This document shows, piece by piece, positions 1 to 5,246 of a stretch of DNA of 5,246 nt. This DNA is from an uncultured Eubacteriales bacterium (lineage in GTDB: Bacteria; Bacillota; Clostridia; Christensenellales; Borkfalkiaceae). Both the position numbers and the translations under genes were made by a program. Location: contig CATYEP010000141.1 in assembly GCA_958405585.1 (NCBI GenBank), positions 1 through 5,246 on the forward strand, written 5' to 3'. The notes below the pieces were generated by a model that worked only from the letters and a program-made list of their open reading frames with translations, ran no database searches and was not told where the DNA came from. Positions within the stretch are counted from its first letter, which is position 1. Each line of letters opens with the position of its first letter.

Positions 1-1034
1 GTATTTTCGGTGCGTTTGGAGAAAAAGTATTCGCGGCTGATTTTTTGGCGCAGGAAGCCCAGTCAAGACCTTTTACAGAAAAAGATTTTTCAGAATGTTT
101 TATGAAAACGGATGAATATCCGTTTGAAGTGAAAACATCGGCACAAATAAAAGGGAACATTTTTATTGTCAAGTCGCAATTAAATGCCTTGCGCCGAACT
201 GTTTTCAGACAAATATATGTCTATCTATCTACAACGCATCCGCCGATTGAAGAACGCAAGATTTCAGCTCCGATTGTAAATAAAGACTTGTTGAAAGGTC
301 GTTTATTAGCGGTGATAGATAACGATTTTACTTCGCAGGTATATGAAAAAATAAAACCGGATTATATTATTTTTAAACCGAATGACTTTAACAATGAGGA
401 AGAATTGAGTCGTTTTTTAAAACTTGCGGAGTACTATGCGTGGCATAAATTATTATATATACCTGCATTTAGTGTGGGAATGGATCTGATAAGGATATTA
501 AAGGTCGTTAAGAAATTCGACGGTGTTTATGCAGACGGAATATTTGCTTTGGAATTTTGCCGTGAGTTTTCGATTCCTTTGTTTGCCGGGACCGGTTTTA
601 ATCTTTTTAACAGTTGGAGTGCTTTTGTTTGTAAAAATGAGGGTACGCTTGAAATTGCGCTTTCAAAAGAGCTTTCGGATAAAGAGACGGAAATTGCTGA
701 GGAAACGGGTGCATTTTGTCTGTCGGGCGGTGGGATCAAATTGATGGATTTGGGGCATTGCGTTTTTGGCAAGAGGTGTTCGAATTGTGACGAGCGTGCT
801 TTGTATGAATTGACGGATGAGGAGGGACGGAGGTTTCCGCTCAGTAGGTATAAAAATTCATGTTGTCGGTTTGAAATATACAATTATGCTTTATTGGCGC
901 ATAAGCGAGATGCAAGAGCACTGTATGATTTCACGGCTTTAAGTAACTCGGAAAAAGAGCAGTTTGTTTCAGATACTGTAAAATCAGATAGGACGGGATT
1001 TACTTCCGGTGCTGCGAAACGAGGCATAAAATAA
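1..1034 (+). CDS. U32 family protein (DUF3656 plus C-terminal U32 half), 5' end missing
   Basis: The frame is open from the left edge (codons in phase with position 3), so the TTG at 45 is not a start and 343 codons of a longer gene are visible; family members of this layout usually have about 650-850 residues. The first ~75 residues resemble the end of DUF3656 (motifs YPFEV, then KSQLNALRR). The rest resembles the second U32 half: a strand-rich barrel portion with YADGIFALEF and FNLFNSWSAF, then a cysteine cluster HCx5CxxC (cysteine codons at 759, 777, 786), a GRRFPL stretch, and CC (861-866) before EIYN. In related U32 proteins such as UbiU/UbiV such cysteines bind a 4Fe-4S cluster; that role here is inferred. 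U32 plus DUF3656 is the architecture of E. coli RlhA, needed for 23S rRNA C2501 hydroxylation. An older reading is collagenase-like peptidase. It lies 73 bp upstream of mutS2 with no terminator between, so co-transcription is likely. Family assignment is firm; the substrate is not. Confidence 0.88.
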   Translation, partial: IFGAFGEKVFAADFLAQEAQSRPFTEKDFSECFMKTDEYPFEVKTSAQIKGNIFIVKSQLNALRRTVFRQIYVYLSTTHPPIEERKISAPIVNKDLLKGRLLAVIDNDFTSQVYEKIKPDYIIFKPNDFNNEEELSRFLKLAEYYAWHKLLYIPAFSVGMDLIRILKVVKKFDGVYADGIFALEFCREFSIPLFAGTGFNLFNSWSAFVCKNEGTLEIALSKELSDKETEIAEETGAFCLSGGGIKLMDLGHCVFGKRCSNCDERALYELTDEEGRRFPLSRYKNSCCRFEIYNYALLAHKRDARALYDFTALSNSEKEQFVSDTVKSDRTGFTSGAAKRGIK

Positions 1035-1063
1035 TAAATATATACGAAATGTTTGATTTTTAA

Positions 1064-1102
1064 TAAGGGATTTGTTTATTGCGATTTATCATAAAATGGT
1101 AG
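1064..1102 (+). promoter_or_regulatory. Shine-Dalgarno and possible 7-codon leader ORF before mutS2
   Basis: The best ribosome-binding sequence in the gap is TAAGGGA at 1064-1070. It is badly placed for the mutS2-frame TTG at 1072 (1 nt after the motif) and too far from the ATG at 1108. It is well placed (8 nt) for a TTG at 1079 in a different frame, which reads MRFIIKW and stops with TAG at 1100-1102, five bases before the mutS2 ATG. It is also 7 nt from an in-frame ATT at 1078, a rare start codon. The mutS2 ATG itself has only GGTAGG/AGGCGGT directly in front. A translationally coupled leader is therefore possible, but a chance short ORF in AT-rich DNA is equally plausible. Confidence 0.3.
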
Positions 1103-1107
1103 GCGGT

Positions 1108-3477
1108 ATGGATAAGAAAGCGATTGAAAAACTTGAATTGAACAAAATATTGACTTCTATCGCTTTGTATGCGGTTTTACCGTATACAAAGCGGGCTCTT
1201 GTAGAGGAAGAGCCTTGCAAGGATCTTTCTCAGGTTAAAAAGCTTTTGGATCTTACGTCTGAGGCGGATGGTGCACTGTTTCATGCTGGGGTGGGAAGGA
1301 TCGAAGAGTTTCCCGAAATTTCAGATGAGCTTGAGCGTTCGGCGAAAGGCTCTACGCTTTCTTGCAAAGAATTGTTGGGGATTTCCTTGCTGTTGCGATC
1401 GGCGCGGGTGGCGTATCGCTCGGTGAAGGCTTTGCCGCAGGCGCCATTATTGTGCGAGCTTGCGGACGGCATTTATTTTGATGAATCACTGGAGCGGGAT
1501 ATTACAGATAAAATTTTATCGGAAGACGAGGTCAGTGATTATGCAAGCGATGATCTGTACAATATCCGCCGTTCCATTCGTTCTTTGAACGAAAAAGTGC
1601 GGAATAAGTTGTCTGAATATCTGAGCGGGGAAGGTTCAAAGTTTTTGCAGGAAGGAATTGTAACGATGCGCGATAATCGATATGTTTTACCGGTTCGTGC
1701 TGAGTATAAAACCCGAATCCGAGGTTTTGTACACGATCGTTCTGCCAGCGGTGCCACATTTTTTATTGAGCCGGAGCAGATTCTGGAAATGAACAACGAA
1801 TTGAGAGAGCTTGCTGCGGCGGAAAAGGAAGAGATTGAACGTATTTTGGCGCAGCTTTCGCGTCGTGTCGGGGTGATGGCTGATCAATTGGCTGTAGATA
1901 TCGAAAGATTGAGTGATATTGATCGGGCGTATGCTAAAGCGGAGTTTTCTTATAAAAATAAATGTGTTCGGCCTTTAATCAATAATCGCGGTATGGTAGA
2001 TATTAGTAAGGGCAGACATCCGCTTTTGGATCCGAAGATTGCGGTCCCCGTATCGGTGGCATTAGGCAGGGATTATAAAGTTTTGCTTGTTTCCGGACCG
2101 AATACGGGAGGTAAAACGGTAACATTAAAAATGTGCGGCCTACTTTGCATGATGGCGGCGTGCGGAATATTTATTCCTGCGGCGGAGGGGAGTGAAGTAT
2201 CAGTATTCGAAAAAATATTCTGCGACATAGGCGATGCGCAGTCGATCGAAGAAAATCTTTCAACGTTTTCATCGCATATCAAAAATATTATTGAAATAAC
2301 GCAGGCAGCAAATTCGAAAAGCCTTGTCCTGATCGATGAGCTTGGCGGAGGAACGGATCCGGATGAAGGTCAGGCGATTGCAAAAGCGGTTATCGGGTAT
2401 TTGCTGAAACAAGGTTGCAGCGGCATTGTTACGACGCATTACACGGCGTTGAAAGAATATGCGTATGAAGAGAAAGGTATTGAGAATGCCAGCATGGAAT
2501 TTGACATGAATACGCTTCAGCCGTTGTATCGTGTTAGCCTCGGGGTGCCCGGGAGCAGCAATGCAATCGCGATTTCGCGCAGACTGGGGCTTTCAGAGGA
2601 GATTTTAGAGAACGCTGTTGCGAATCTTTCTGAGGGCGGGAGAAAATTTGAAAATATTTTAAGGACAGCGGAACAAAGCAAGATCGAAGCGGACGAGGCA
2701 AAAAAGGAAGCGGAAGCGTTAAAATCGGAATGGAAAGAAAAACTTGCCGAGGTGAATGCCGAGCGCGATAAATTAAAAAAAGAACGGGAAAAATTATTTT
2801 TAAATGCGCGTGTCGAAAGCAGAAGAATTGTCAATGAGCGTACGGAACAGGCTGAAGAACTGCTGGCGCAAATCGAAGAAATAGCGCATAAAAAGGAGCT
2901 GACAGAGTCCGATTTGATTCGCGCGCGTACTATAAAAAACAGGCTTGCGGACAAAGCGTATTTATCGGAGTTGGAATCGGAGGAGCCTAAAAGTACTGCA
3001 AATGCGGACTTTACCCGTTTAAAAGTCGGGGATCGGGTATTTGTCGGCGCGATGCAATCTGAAGGTGGAATTTTGTCGTTAAATCAGAAGAAAAAAGAGG
3101 CGGAAGTTCAGGTCGGAAATATGCGACTGAATGTGAAGGCTTCTGATTTGTATGAAATGAGTCCGGTTGTGAGGCAGAAGAATAATCAAAGGGATCACAT
3201 TCAGGTTGTTCGGAAAATAGAACCGGTGCGGGAAGTAAAAACGGAAATTAATTTACTCGGCATGACTGTGTCCGAAGCGATTCAGGAGGTTGATTTGTTT
3301 ATTGATCAAGCTGTTCTGGGAGGATTGGATGAGGTAAAGATCATTCACGGGATCGGAACGGGTAAGTTGAAAGAAGGCATACGGAATCATTTGCGCGGAA
3401 TGAAAAACGTTGCGGAATTCCGAAGCGGAGTATACGGAGAAGGTGAGGCGGGAGTAACGATCGTCAAGTTAAAATAA
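1108..3477 (+). CDS. mutS2: MutS2 family ATPase, ribosome-collision / DNA-structure factor
   Basis: The 789-residue product matches the usual MutS2 length (about 780-790; B. subtilis 785). The ATG at 1108 is chosen because family N-termini begin at this point (MDKKAIEKLEL); in-frame TTG 1072 and ATG 1096 would add 12 or 4 unsupported residues. Domains: N-terminal core/clamp (1-~320); ATPase with Walker A GPNTGGKT (330-337), STFSSH signature (386-391 region), Walker B LVLIDE followed by LGGGTDPDEG (406-420), and a TTHYTALKEYA switch region around H444; a charged coiled coil (~515-628); a KOW-like segment (~639-683); and a C-terminal Smr domain (~712-789) with HGIGTG at 747-752. The mismatch-recognition domain of MutS is absent, as expected for MutS2. 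The usual Smr LDLRG motif reads INLLG (714-718). MutS2 is a homodimeric cytoplasmic protein; bacterial homologues bind collided ribosomes and split or rescue them, and some bind branched DNA. It follows a U32 gene and probably ends at the hairpin at 3602. Confidence 0.96.
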   Translation: MDKKAIEKLELNKILTSIALYAVLPYTKRALVEEEPCKDLSQVKKLLDLTSEADGALFHAGVGRIEEFPEISDELERSAKGSTLSCKELLGISLLLRSARVAYRSVKALPQAPLLCELADGIYFDESLERDITDKILSEDEVSDYASDDLYNIRRSIRSLNEKVRNKLSEYLSGEGSKFLQEGIVTMRDNRYVLPVRAEYKTRIRGFVHDRSASGATFFIEPEQILEMNNELRELAAAEKEEIERILAQLSRRVGVMADQLAVDIERLSDIDRAYAKAEFSYKNKCVRPLINNRGMVDISKGRHPLLDPKIAVPVSVALGRDYKVLLVSGPNTGGKTVTLKMCGLLCMMAACGIFIPAAEGSEVSVFEKIFCDIGDAQSIEENLSTFSSHIKNIIEITQAANSKSLVLIDELGGGTDPDEGQAIAKAVIGYLLKQGCSGIVTTHYTALKEYAYEEKGIENASMEFDMNTLQPLYRVSLGVPGSSNAIAISRRLGLSEEILENAVANLSEGGRKFENILRTAEQSKIEADEAKKEAEALKSEWKEKLAEVNAERDKLKKEREKLFLNARVESRRIVNERTEQAEELLAQIEEIAHKKELTESDLIRARTIKNRLADKAYLSELESEEPKSTANADFTRLKVGDRVFVGAMQSEGGILSLNQKKKEAEVQVGNMRLNVKASDLYEMSPVVRQKNNQRDHIQVVRKIEPVREVKTEINLLGMTVSEAIQEVDLFIDQAVLGGLDEVKIIHGIGTGKLKEGIRNHLRGMKNVAEFRSGVYGEGEAGVTIVKLK
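1161..1214 (+). repeat. Two adjacent inverted repeats inside early mutS2 coding sequence
   Basis: The arms 1161-1175 and 1179-1193 are complementary over 15 positions (14 Watson-Crick pairs and one G-T/G-U at 1171/1183) around a TTT loop. Immediately after it, 1194-1200 (GGCTCTT) and 1208-1214 (AAGAGCC) pair perfectly over 7 bases around a 7-nt loop, so the two helices could stack. The structure lies about 50 nt inside mutS2 and encodes ordinary family-like residues (around IALYAVLPYTKRAL), so it is not an inserted element disrupting the protein. No T-run follows, so it is not a standard terminator. A role is unknown. Confidence 0.75.
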
Positions 3478-3601
3478 TTGCGGCATTCACGAAATTTTTG
3501 ATTTGTTGTATATGCAAAGAGCAAGAATAATGATGACTTAAAAATACGAATGATCTTTTTAGGTGAGAATTTATTTTTTTGCTGTTATAGAATTATCTGG
3601 G

Positions 3602-3636
3602 TCCGGACTGCATGATTGCAGTCCGGATCTGTTTAT
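3602..3636 (+). terminator. Probable intrinsic terminator of mutS2
   Basis: TCCGGACTGCA (3602-3612) and TGCAGTCCGGA (3617-3627) form a perfect 11-bp GC-rich stem with a TGAT loop, extendable by G-T and G-C pairs at the base (3600-3601 with 3628-3629). It is followed by TCTGTTTATTAT, which is T-rich but interrupted, so termination may be incomplete. It lies about 125 bp after the mutS2 stop, giving a long 3' untranslated region. The reverse orientation has no T-run beyond the stem, so it is not an obvious bidirectional terminator. Confidence 0.65.
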
Positions 3637-3898
3637 TATAATCATAAAGGCAACTTCGTATTGCGGCAGTATGATTGCAATATGATTTGTTTGTGTAAAA
3701 GGGGCGGAATGAATTGCTTGATGCGATGCGATTTGGAAATTTAGCTGATGGATATAAAATAGATTGTTAAGTCTTAGATTGTAAAAGCCGAAAATAATTC
3801 AGCGGAAAAGTCTATAGGGACAAACTTGTGAATATAAATGAATTTGTAAGAATAAAATACAGAGAAAAGTTTTAACAGACAGTAAGTTTTTAAAAAAA

Positions 3899-3903
3899 AG
3901 AGG
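3899..3903 (+). promoter_or_regulatory. Ribosome binding site fixing the TTG start at 3913
   Basis: AGAGG sits 9 nt before the TTG at 3913, at the end of an A8 run (3892-3899). An in-frame TAA at 3904-3906 overlaps the site, so no start further upstream is possible, and the next in-frame ATG would remove the membrane segment. Together these decide the TTG start. Confidence 0.8.
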
Positions 3904-3912
3904 TAAACTAAA

Positions 3913-4632
3913 TTGAAGAGAAACGTAAAAATAGCGCTTTTTACAAACATATTCCTGGCGGTTGTTTTGGTTGCGGTTGGAACAGTATGCTTTTTCCCTT
4001 TTGGTGCGATGACGGCGGGGAAATTGAGTGATCGAGTTTATTACAACGGCAACAAAGACAGTAATTATATTTCGATCATGTTTAACGTATATGGCGGAAC
4101 GGAATATATATCTGAAATTTTGGACGCATTGGATGAGTATAACGTTCATGCTACATTTTTTGTCGGGGGGATTTGGGCAGATGATCATGCTGAAATTTTG
4201 ACTCAGATCAAGGATCGCGGTAATGAATTAGGGAATCACGGATATTTTCATAGAAACCAGGATACCTTATCTTTGGAAAAGAATAAAGAAGAAATAGGTA
4301 TATGCGGGGAATTGGTGGAGCGTTTGACGGGGGTCAAAATGAACTTGTTCGCACCTCCTTCGGGGGCTTATGCCGAACAAACAGTGGAGGCTGCAGAAAA
4401 TTTGGGGTATAAAGTGATTATGTGGTCAAAAGATACGATAGACTGGCGAGATCATGACCAGACGGTAATTTACAGGCGAGCGACAAATGGGGTTAGTGGA
4501 GGAGACCTTGTGCTGGCACATCCAACCAAAGAGACAGCAGCTGCATTGCCGTCCATTCTGGCGTATTATCGGGATCAGGGATTAGAGCAAGTGCCTGTAT
4601 CCGTCAATATATCTGGTGTGGAAAAGGTATAA
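3913..4632 (+). CDS. Membrane-anchored NodB-fold (polysaccharide deacetylase-like) protein, altered motif 1
   Basis: The product has 239 residues with a TTG start. A basic N-terminus (MKRNVK) and one hydrophobic segment (~7-33) indicate a signal anchor or uncleaved signal, placing the domain outside the membrane. The NodB/CE4 domain spans ~50-220. Motif 2 is intact (H109 and H113 in NHGYFH), motif 4 is present (DTIDW, 174-178) and the late histidine of motif 5 is present (H203 in LAHP). Motif 1, usually TFDDG with the catalytic base and a metal ligand, reads MFNVYGG (56-62), so both aspartates are replaced. Motif 3, usually RPPYG, reads APPSG (147-151). Classical CE4 enzymes remove acetyl groups from peptidoglycan or chitin-type sugars; this one may use another mechanism, another substrate, or be non-catalytic. 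From memory, a clostridial subfamily shares NVYxG here, so the change is probably old rather than a recent mutation. With the M16 gene downstream, the order matches ylxY-mlpA of B. subtilis. Confidence 0.88.
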   Translation: MKRNVKIALFTNIFLAVVLVAVGTVCFFPFGAMTAGKLSDRVYYNGNKDSNYISIMFNVYGGTEYISEILDALDEYNVHATFFVGGIWADDHAEILTQIKDRGNELGNHGYFHRNQDTLSLEKNKEEIGICGELVERLTGVKMNLFAPPSGAYAEQTVEAAENLGYKVIMWSKDTIDWRDHDQTVIYRRATNGVSGGDLVLAHPTKETAAALPSILAYYRDQGLEQVPVSVNISGVEKV

Positions 4633-4655
4633 GGCGTCGAGAATAAATTTGGCGA

Positions 4656-4680
4656 TTTTTCGGAATGTGCTTGCGAAAAA
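4656..4680. repeat. Inverted repeat overlapping the -35 box before the M16 gene
   Basis: TTTTTCG (4656-4662) and CGAAAAA (4674-4680) are perfect inverted copies around an 11-nt spacer, with two more pairs (C4653-G4683, G4654-C4682) beyond one mismatch. The right arm covers most of the -35 hexamer at 4671-4676. It could be an operator or a weak 3' hairpin of the preceding gene; there is no T-run after it to make it a good + strand terminator. Confidence 0.35.
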
Positions 4681-4699
4681 GCGGAAATCATGGTATGAT
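4671..4699 (+). promoter_or_regulatory. Extended -10 sigma-A type promoter for the M16 peptidase gene
   Basis: TTGCGA (4671-4676, 4 of 6 consensus) is 17 bp from TATGAT (4694-4699, 5 of 6 consensus), and TGG precedes the -10 to give an extended TGnTATGAT element. Transcription would start near 4706, leaving a leader of about 68 nt before the ATG at 4774. It is the best promoter match in the window and suggests the peptidase gene is not dependent on read-through from the gene before it. Confidence 0.65.
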
Positions 4700-4764
4700 A
4701 TTTATGTTCATGATTTTACTTTGTAAAAATCGGCAGGAATAAGTTTTTTCAGGGTGTTACATAC

Positions 4765-4769
4765 GGAGG
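4765..4769 (+). promoter_or_regulatory. Ribosome binding site of the M16 peptidase gene
   Basis: GGAGG lies 4 nt before the ATG at 4774. The spacing is slightly short, but this is the strongest Shine-Dalgarno core in the window and supports the chosen start. Confidence 0.8.
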
Positions 4770-4773
4770 ATTT

Positions 4774-5246
4774 ATGACATATACAAAGAAATTTCCGAGC
4801 GGACTTCGTTTGGTGGTAAAACAGATCGACGGGCTTTTATCGGTTAGCATGGGAGTGCTTGTTGGTACAGGATCGTGTTATGAAACGGAGGAAGAAAACG
4901 GCATTTCGCATTTTATTGAGCACATGATGTTCAAGGGGACGGAAAAGAGGAATGCCTTTGAAATTTCGGATGCGATGGATCGGATCGGTGCGCAGGTAAA
5001 CGCTTTTACGTCGAAAGACATAACGTGTTATTATGCAAAATCGACTTCTGATCATGCGGGCGAGGCGTTCGAGATATTGTCTGATTTTGTTTTGAATTCC
5101 ACCTTCCCGGAAGAGGAAATGGACAGGGAAAAGGGCGTCGTTTGTGAAGAGATTTCGATGACGGAAGACACCCCGGATGACCTTTGTCTGGACATTCTTT
5201 CGGAAGCATATTTTGGTAACAGTGGTTACGGGAGGACGATATTAGG
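4774..5246 (+). CDS. M16 family zinc peptidase (processing-peptidase-like), 3' end missing
   Basis: 157 complete codons are visible before the right edge; family members of this type have about 400-430 residues, so this is roughly the first third. The start shows the usual family opening, with a SGLRLVV strand, a GVLVGTGSCYE strand and then the inverted zinc site HFIEH (H46, E49, H50), followed by MMFKGT. E126 in the CEEIS segment lies 76 residues after H50, the spacing of the third zinc ligand, and E119 fits the assisting glutamate. The visible end, GYGRTILG, matches the family GRPILG stretch. These peptidases hydrolyse short peptides or presequence-like substrates inside a closed chamber; B. 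subtilis MlpA (YmxG) is the likely counterpart by position next to a ylxY-like gene. There is no signal peptide, so it is probably cytoplasmic. It has its own promoter at 4671-4699. The catalytic half appears active; the C-terminal half cannot be assessed. Confidence 0.93.
   Translation, partial: MTYTKKFPSGLRLVVKQIDGLLSVSMGVLVGTGSCYETEEENGISHFIEHMMFKGTEKRNAFEISDAMDRIGAQVNAFTSKDITCYYAKSTSDHAGEAFEILSDFVLNSTFPEEEMDREKGVVCEEISMTEDTPDDLCLDILSEAYFGNSGYGRTIL

Larger units (their letters stand above)
3478..3912. other. 435-bp intergenic region between mutS2 and the deacetylase-like gene
   Basis: No supportable gene is present on either strand. It contains the strong hairpin at 3602-3627, a weak AT-rich hairpin at 3537-3544/3556-3563 with a T-rich run eight bases further on, a short 6-bp inverted repeat (3659-3664/3677-3682), and a 5-bp tandem GATGC at 3720-3732. 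The most plausible promoter for the downstream gene is TTGGAA at 3733-3738 and TAAAAT at 3755-3760 with a 16-bp spacer, which would give a leader of about 145 nt; this is a weak match in AT-rich DNA. No known riboswitch or tRNA was recognised. In B. subtilis pnpA precedes the equivalent deacetylase gene; there is no trace of it here. Confidence 0.7.

Noticed and set aside
1072..1107. Longer mutS2 start at TTG 1072 (801 residues)
   Set aside because: The ribosome binding sequence is too close to this codon and the extra 12 residues do not resemble MutS2 N-termini.
2517..2954. 145-codon open frame on the - strand
   Set aside because: It lies entirely within the mutS2 coiled coil and has a Ser/Phe/Ala-rich composition typical of the antisense of Lys/Glu-rich coding sequence.
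3537..3580. AT-rich hairpin followed by TTATTTTTTT
   Set aside because: The stem is nearly all A-T, and the main T-run starts about eight bases beyond it, so it is a poor terminator compared with the hairpin at 3602.
3612..3679. Direct repeat ATGATTGCA at 3612-3620 and 3671-3679
   Set aside because: Only nine bases and two copies, the first within the terminator hairpin; no flanking similarity to suggest an attachment site or mobile element.
3720..3732. Tandem GATGC GATGC GAT
   Set aside because: Fewer than three units of 5 bp; too short to be a meaningful repeat array.
3709..3744. Eleven-codon ORF (MNCLMRCDLEI) after an AGGGGCGG sequence
   Set aside because: A Shine-Dalgarno-like sequence is present, but the ORF is too short to support, resembles nothing known to me, and such ORFs are expected by chance.
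3799..4188. 129-codon open frame on the - strand over the intergenic region and deacetylase start
   Set aside because: Its larger part is antisense to the signal anchor and NodB domain of a well-supported gene, and the rest is low-complexity with no recognisable domain.
4352..4368. CTCC-TTCG-GGGG hairpin inside the deacetylase-like gene
   Set aside because: A short 4-5 bp stem imposed by Pro-Pro-Ser-Gly codons of motif 3; not distinguishable from chance.

Overview
The window is a moderately AT-rich stretch that looks like a low-GC Firmicute, most likely a member of the Clostridia. The evidence is TTG start codons, AGAGG/GGAGG ribosome binding sites, compact co-directional genes, a MutS2-type protein, and a polysaccharide-deacetylase/M16-peptidase pair that matches the ylxY-mlpA neighbourhood of Bacillus subtilis. 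The genus cannot be told from the sequence. All four genes lie on the + strand, and nothing on the - strand looks like a real gene.

Layout: (1) positions 1-1034 hold the 3' part of a U32-family protein (DUF3656 plus the C-terminal U32 half), cut by the left edge. (2) After a 73-bp gap with no visible terminator comes mutS2, 1108-3477, encoding a full-length 789-residue protein with MutS-like ATPase, coiled coil, KOW-like and Smr domains. (3) Positions 3478-3912 are non-coding and contain one strong hairpin, probably the mutS2 terminator. (4) Positions 3913-4632 encode a membrane-anchored NodB-fold protein whose first catalytic motif is degenerate. (5) A 141-bp gap carries a convincing extended -10 promoter. 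(6) From 4774 to the right edge is the N-terminal third of an M16 zinc peptidase with an intact HxxEH site.

Functionally there are two blocks. The U32-mutS2 pair may be a translation/ribosome module: the U32+DUF3656 architecture is that of the 23S rRNA hydroxylation factor RlhA, and MutS2 is known to act on collided ribosomes. The deacetylase-like protein and M16 peptidase form a separate block, each with its own leader; the peptidase appears to have its own promoter.

No mobile element, CRISPR array, tRNA or rRNA is visible. The most unusual signals are two back-to-back hairpins inside the early mutS2 coding sequence (15-bp and 7-bp stems), a mutS2 start region where the best Shine-Dalgarno serves a 7-codon ORF in another frame, a Smr domain lacking the usual LDLR motif, and the deacetylase-like protein with a changed motif 1. 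I do not see a clearly new multi-gene system here.
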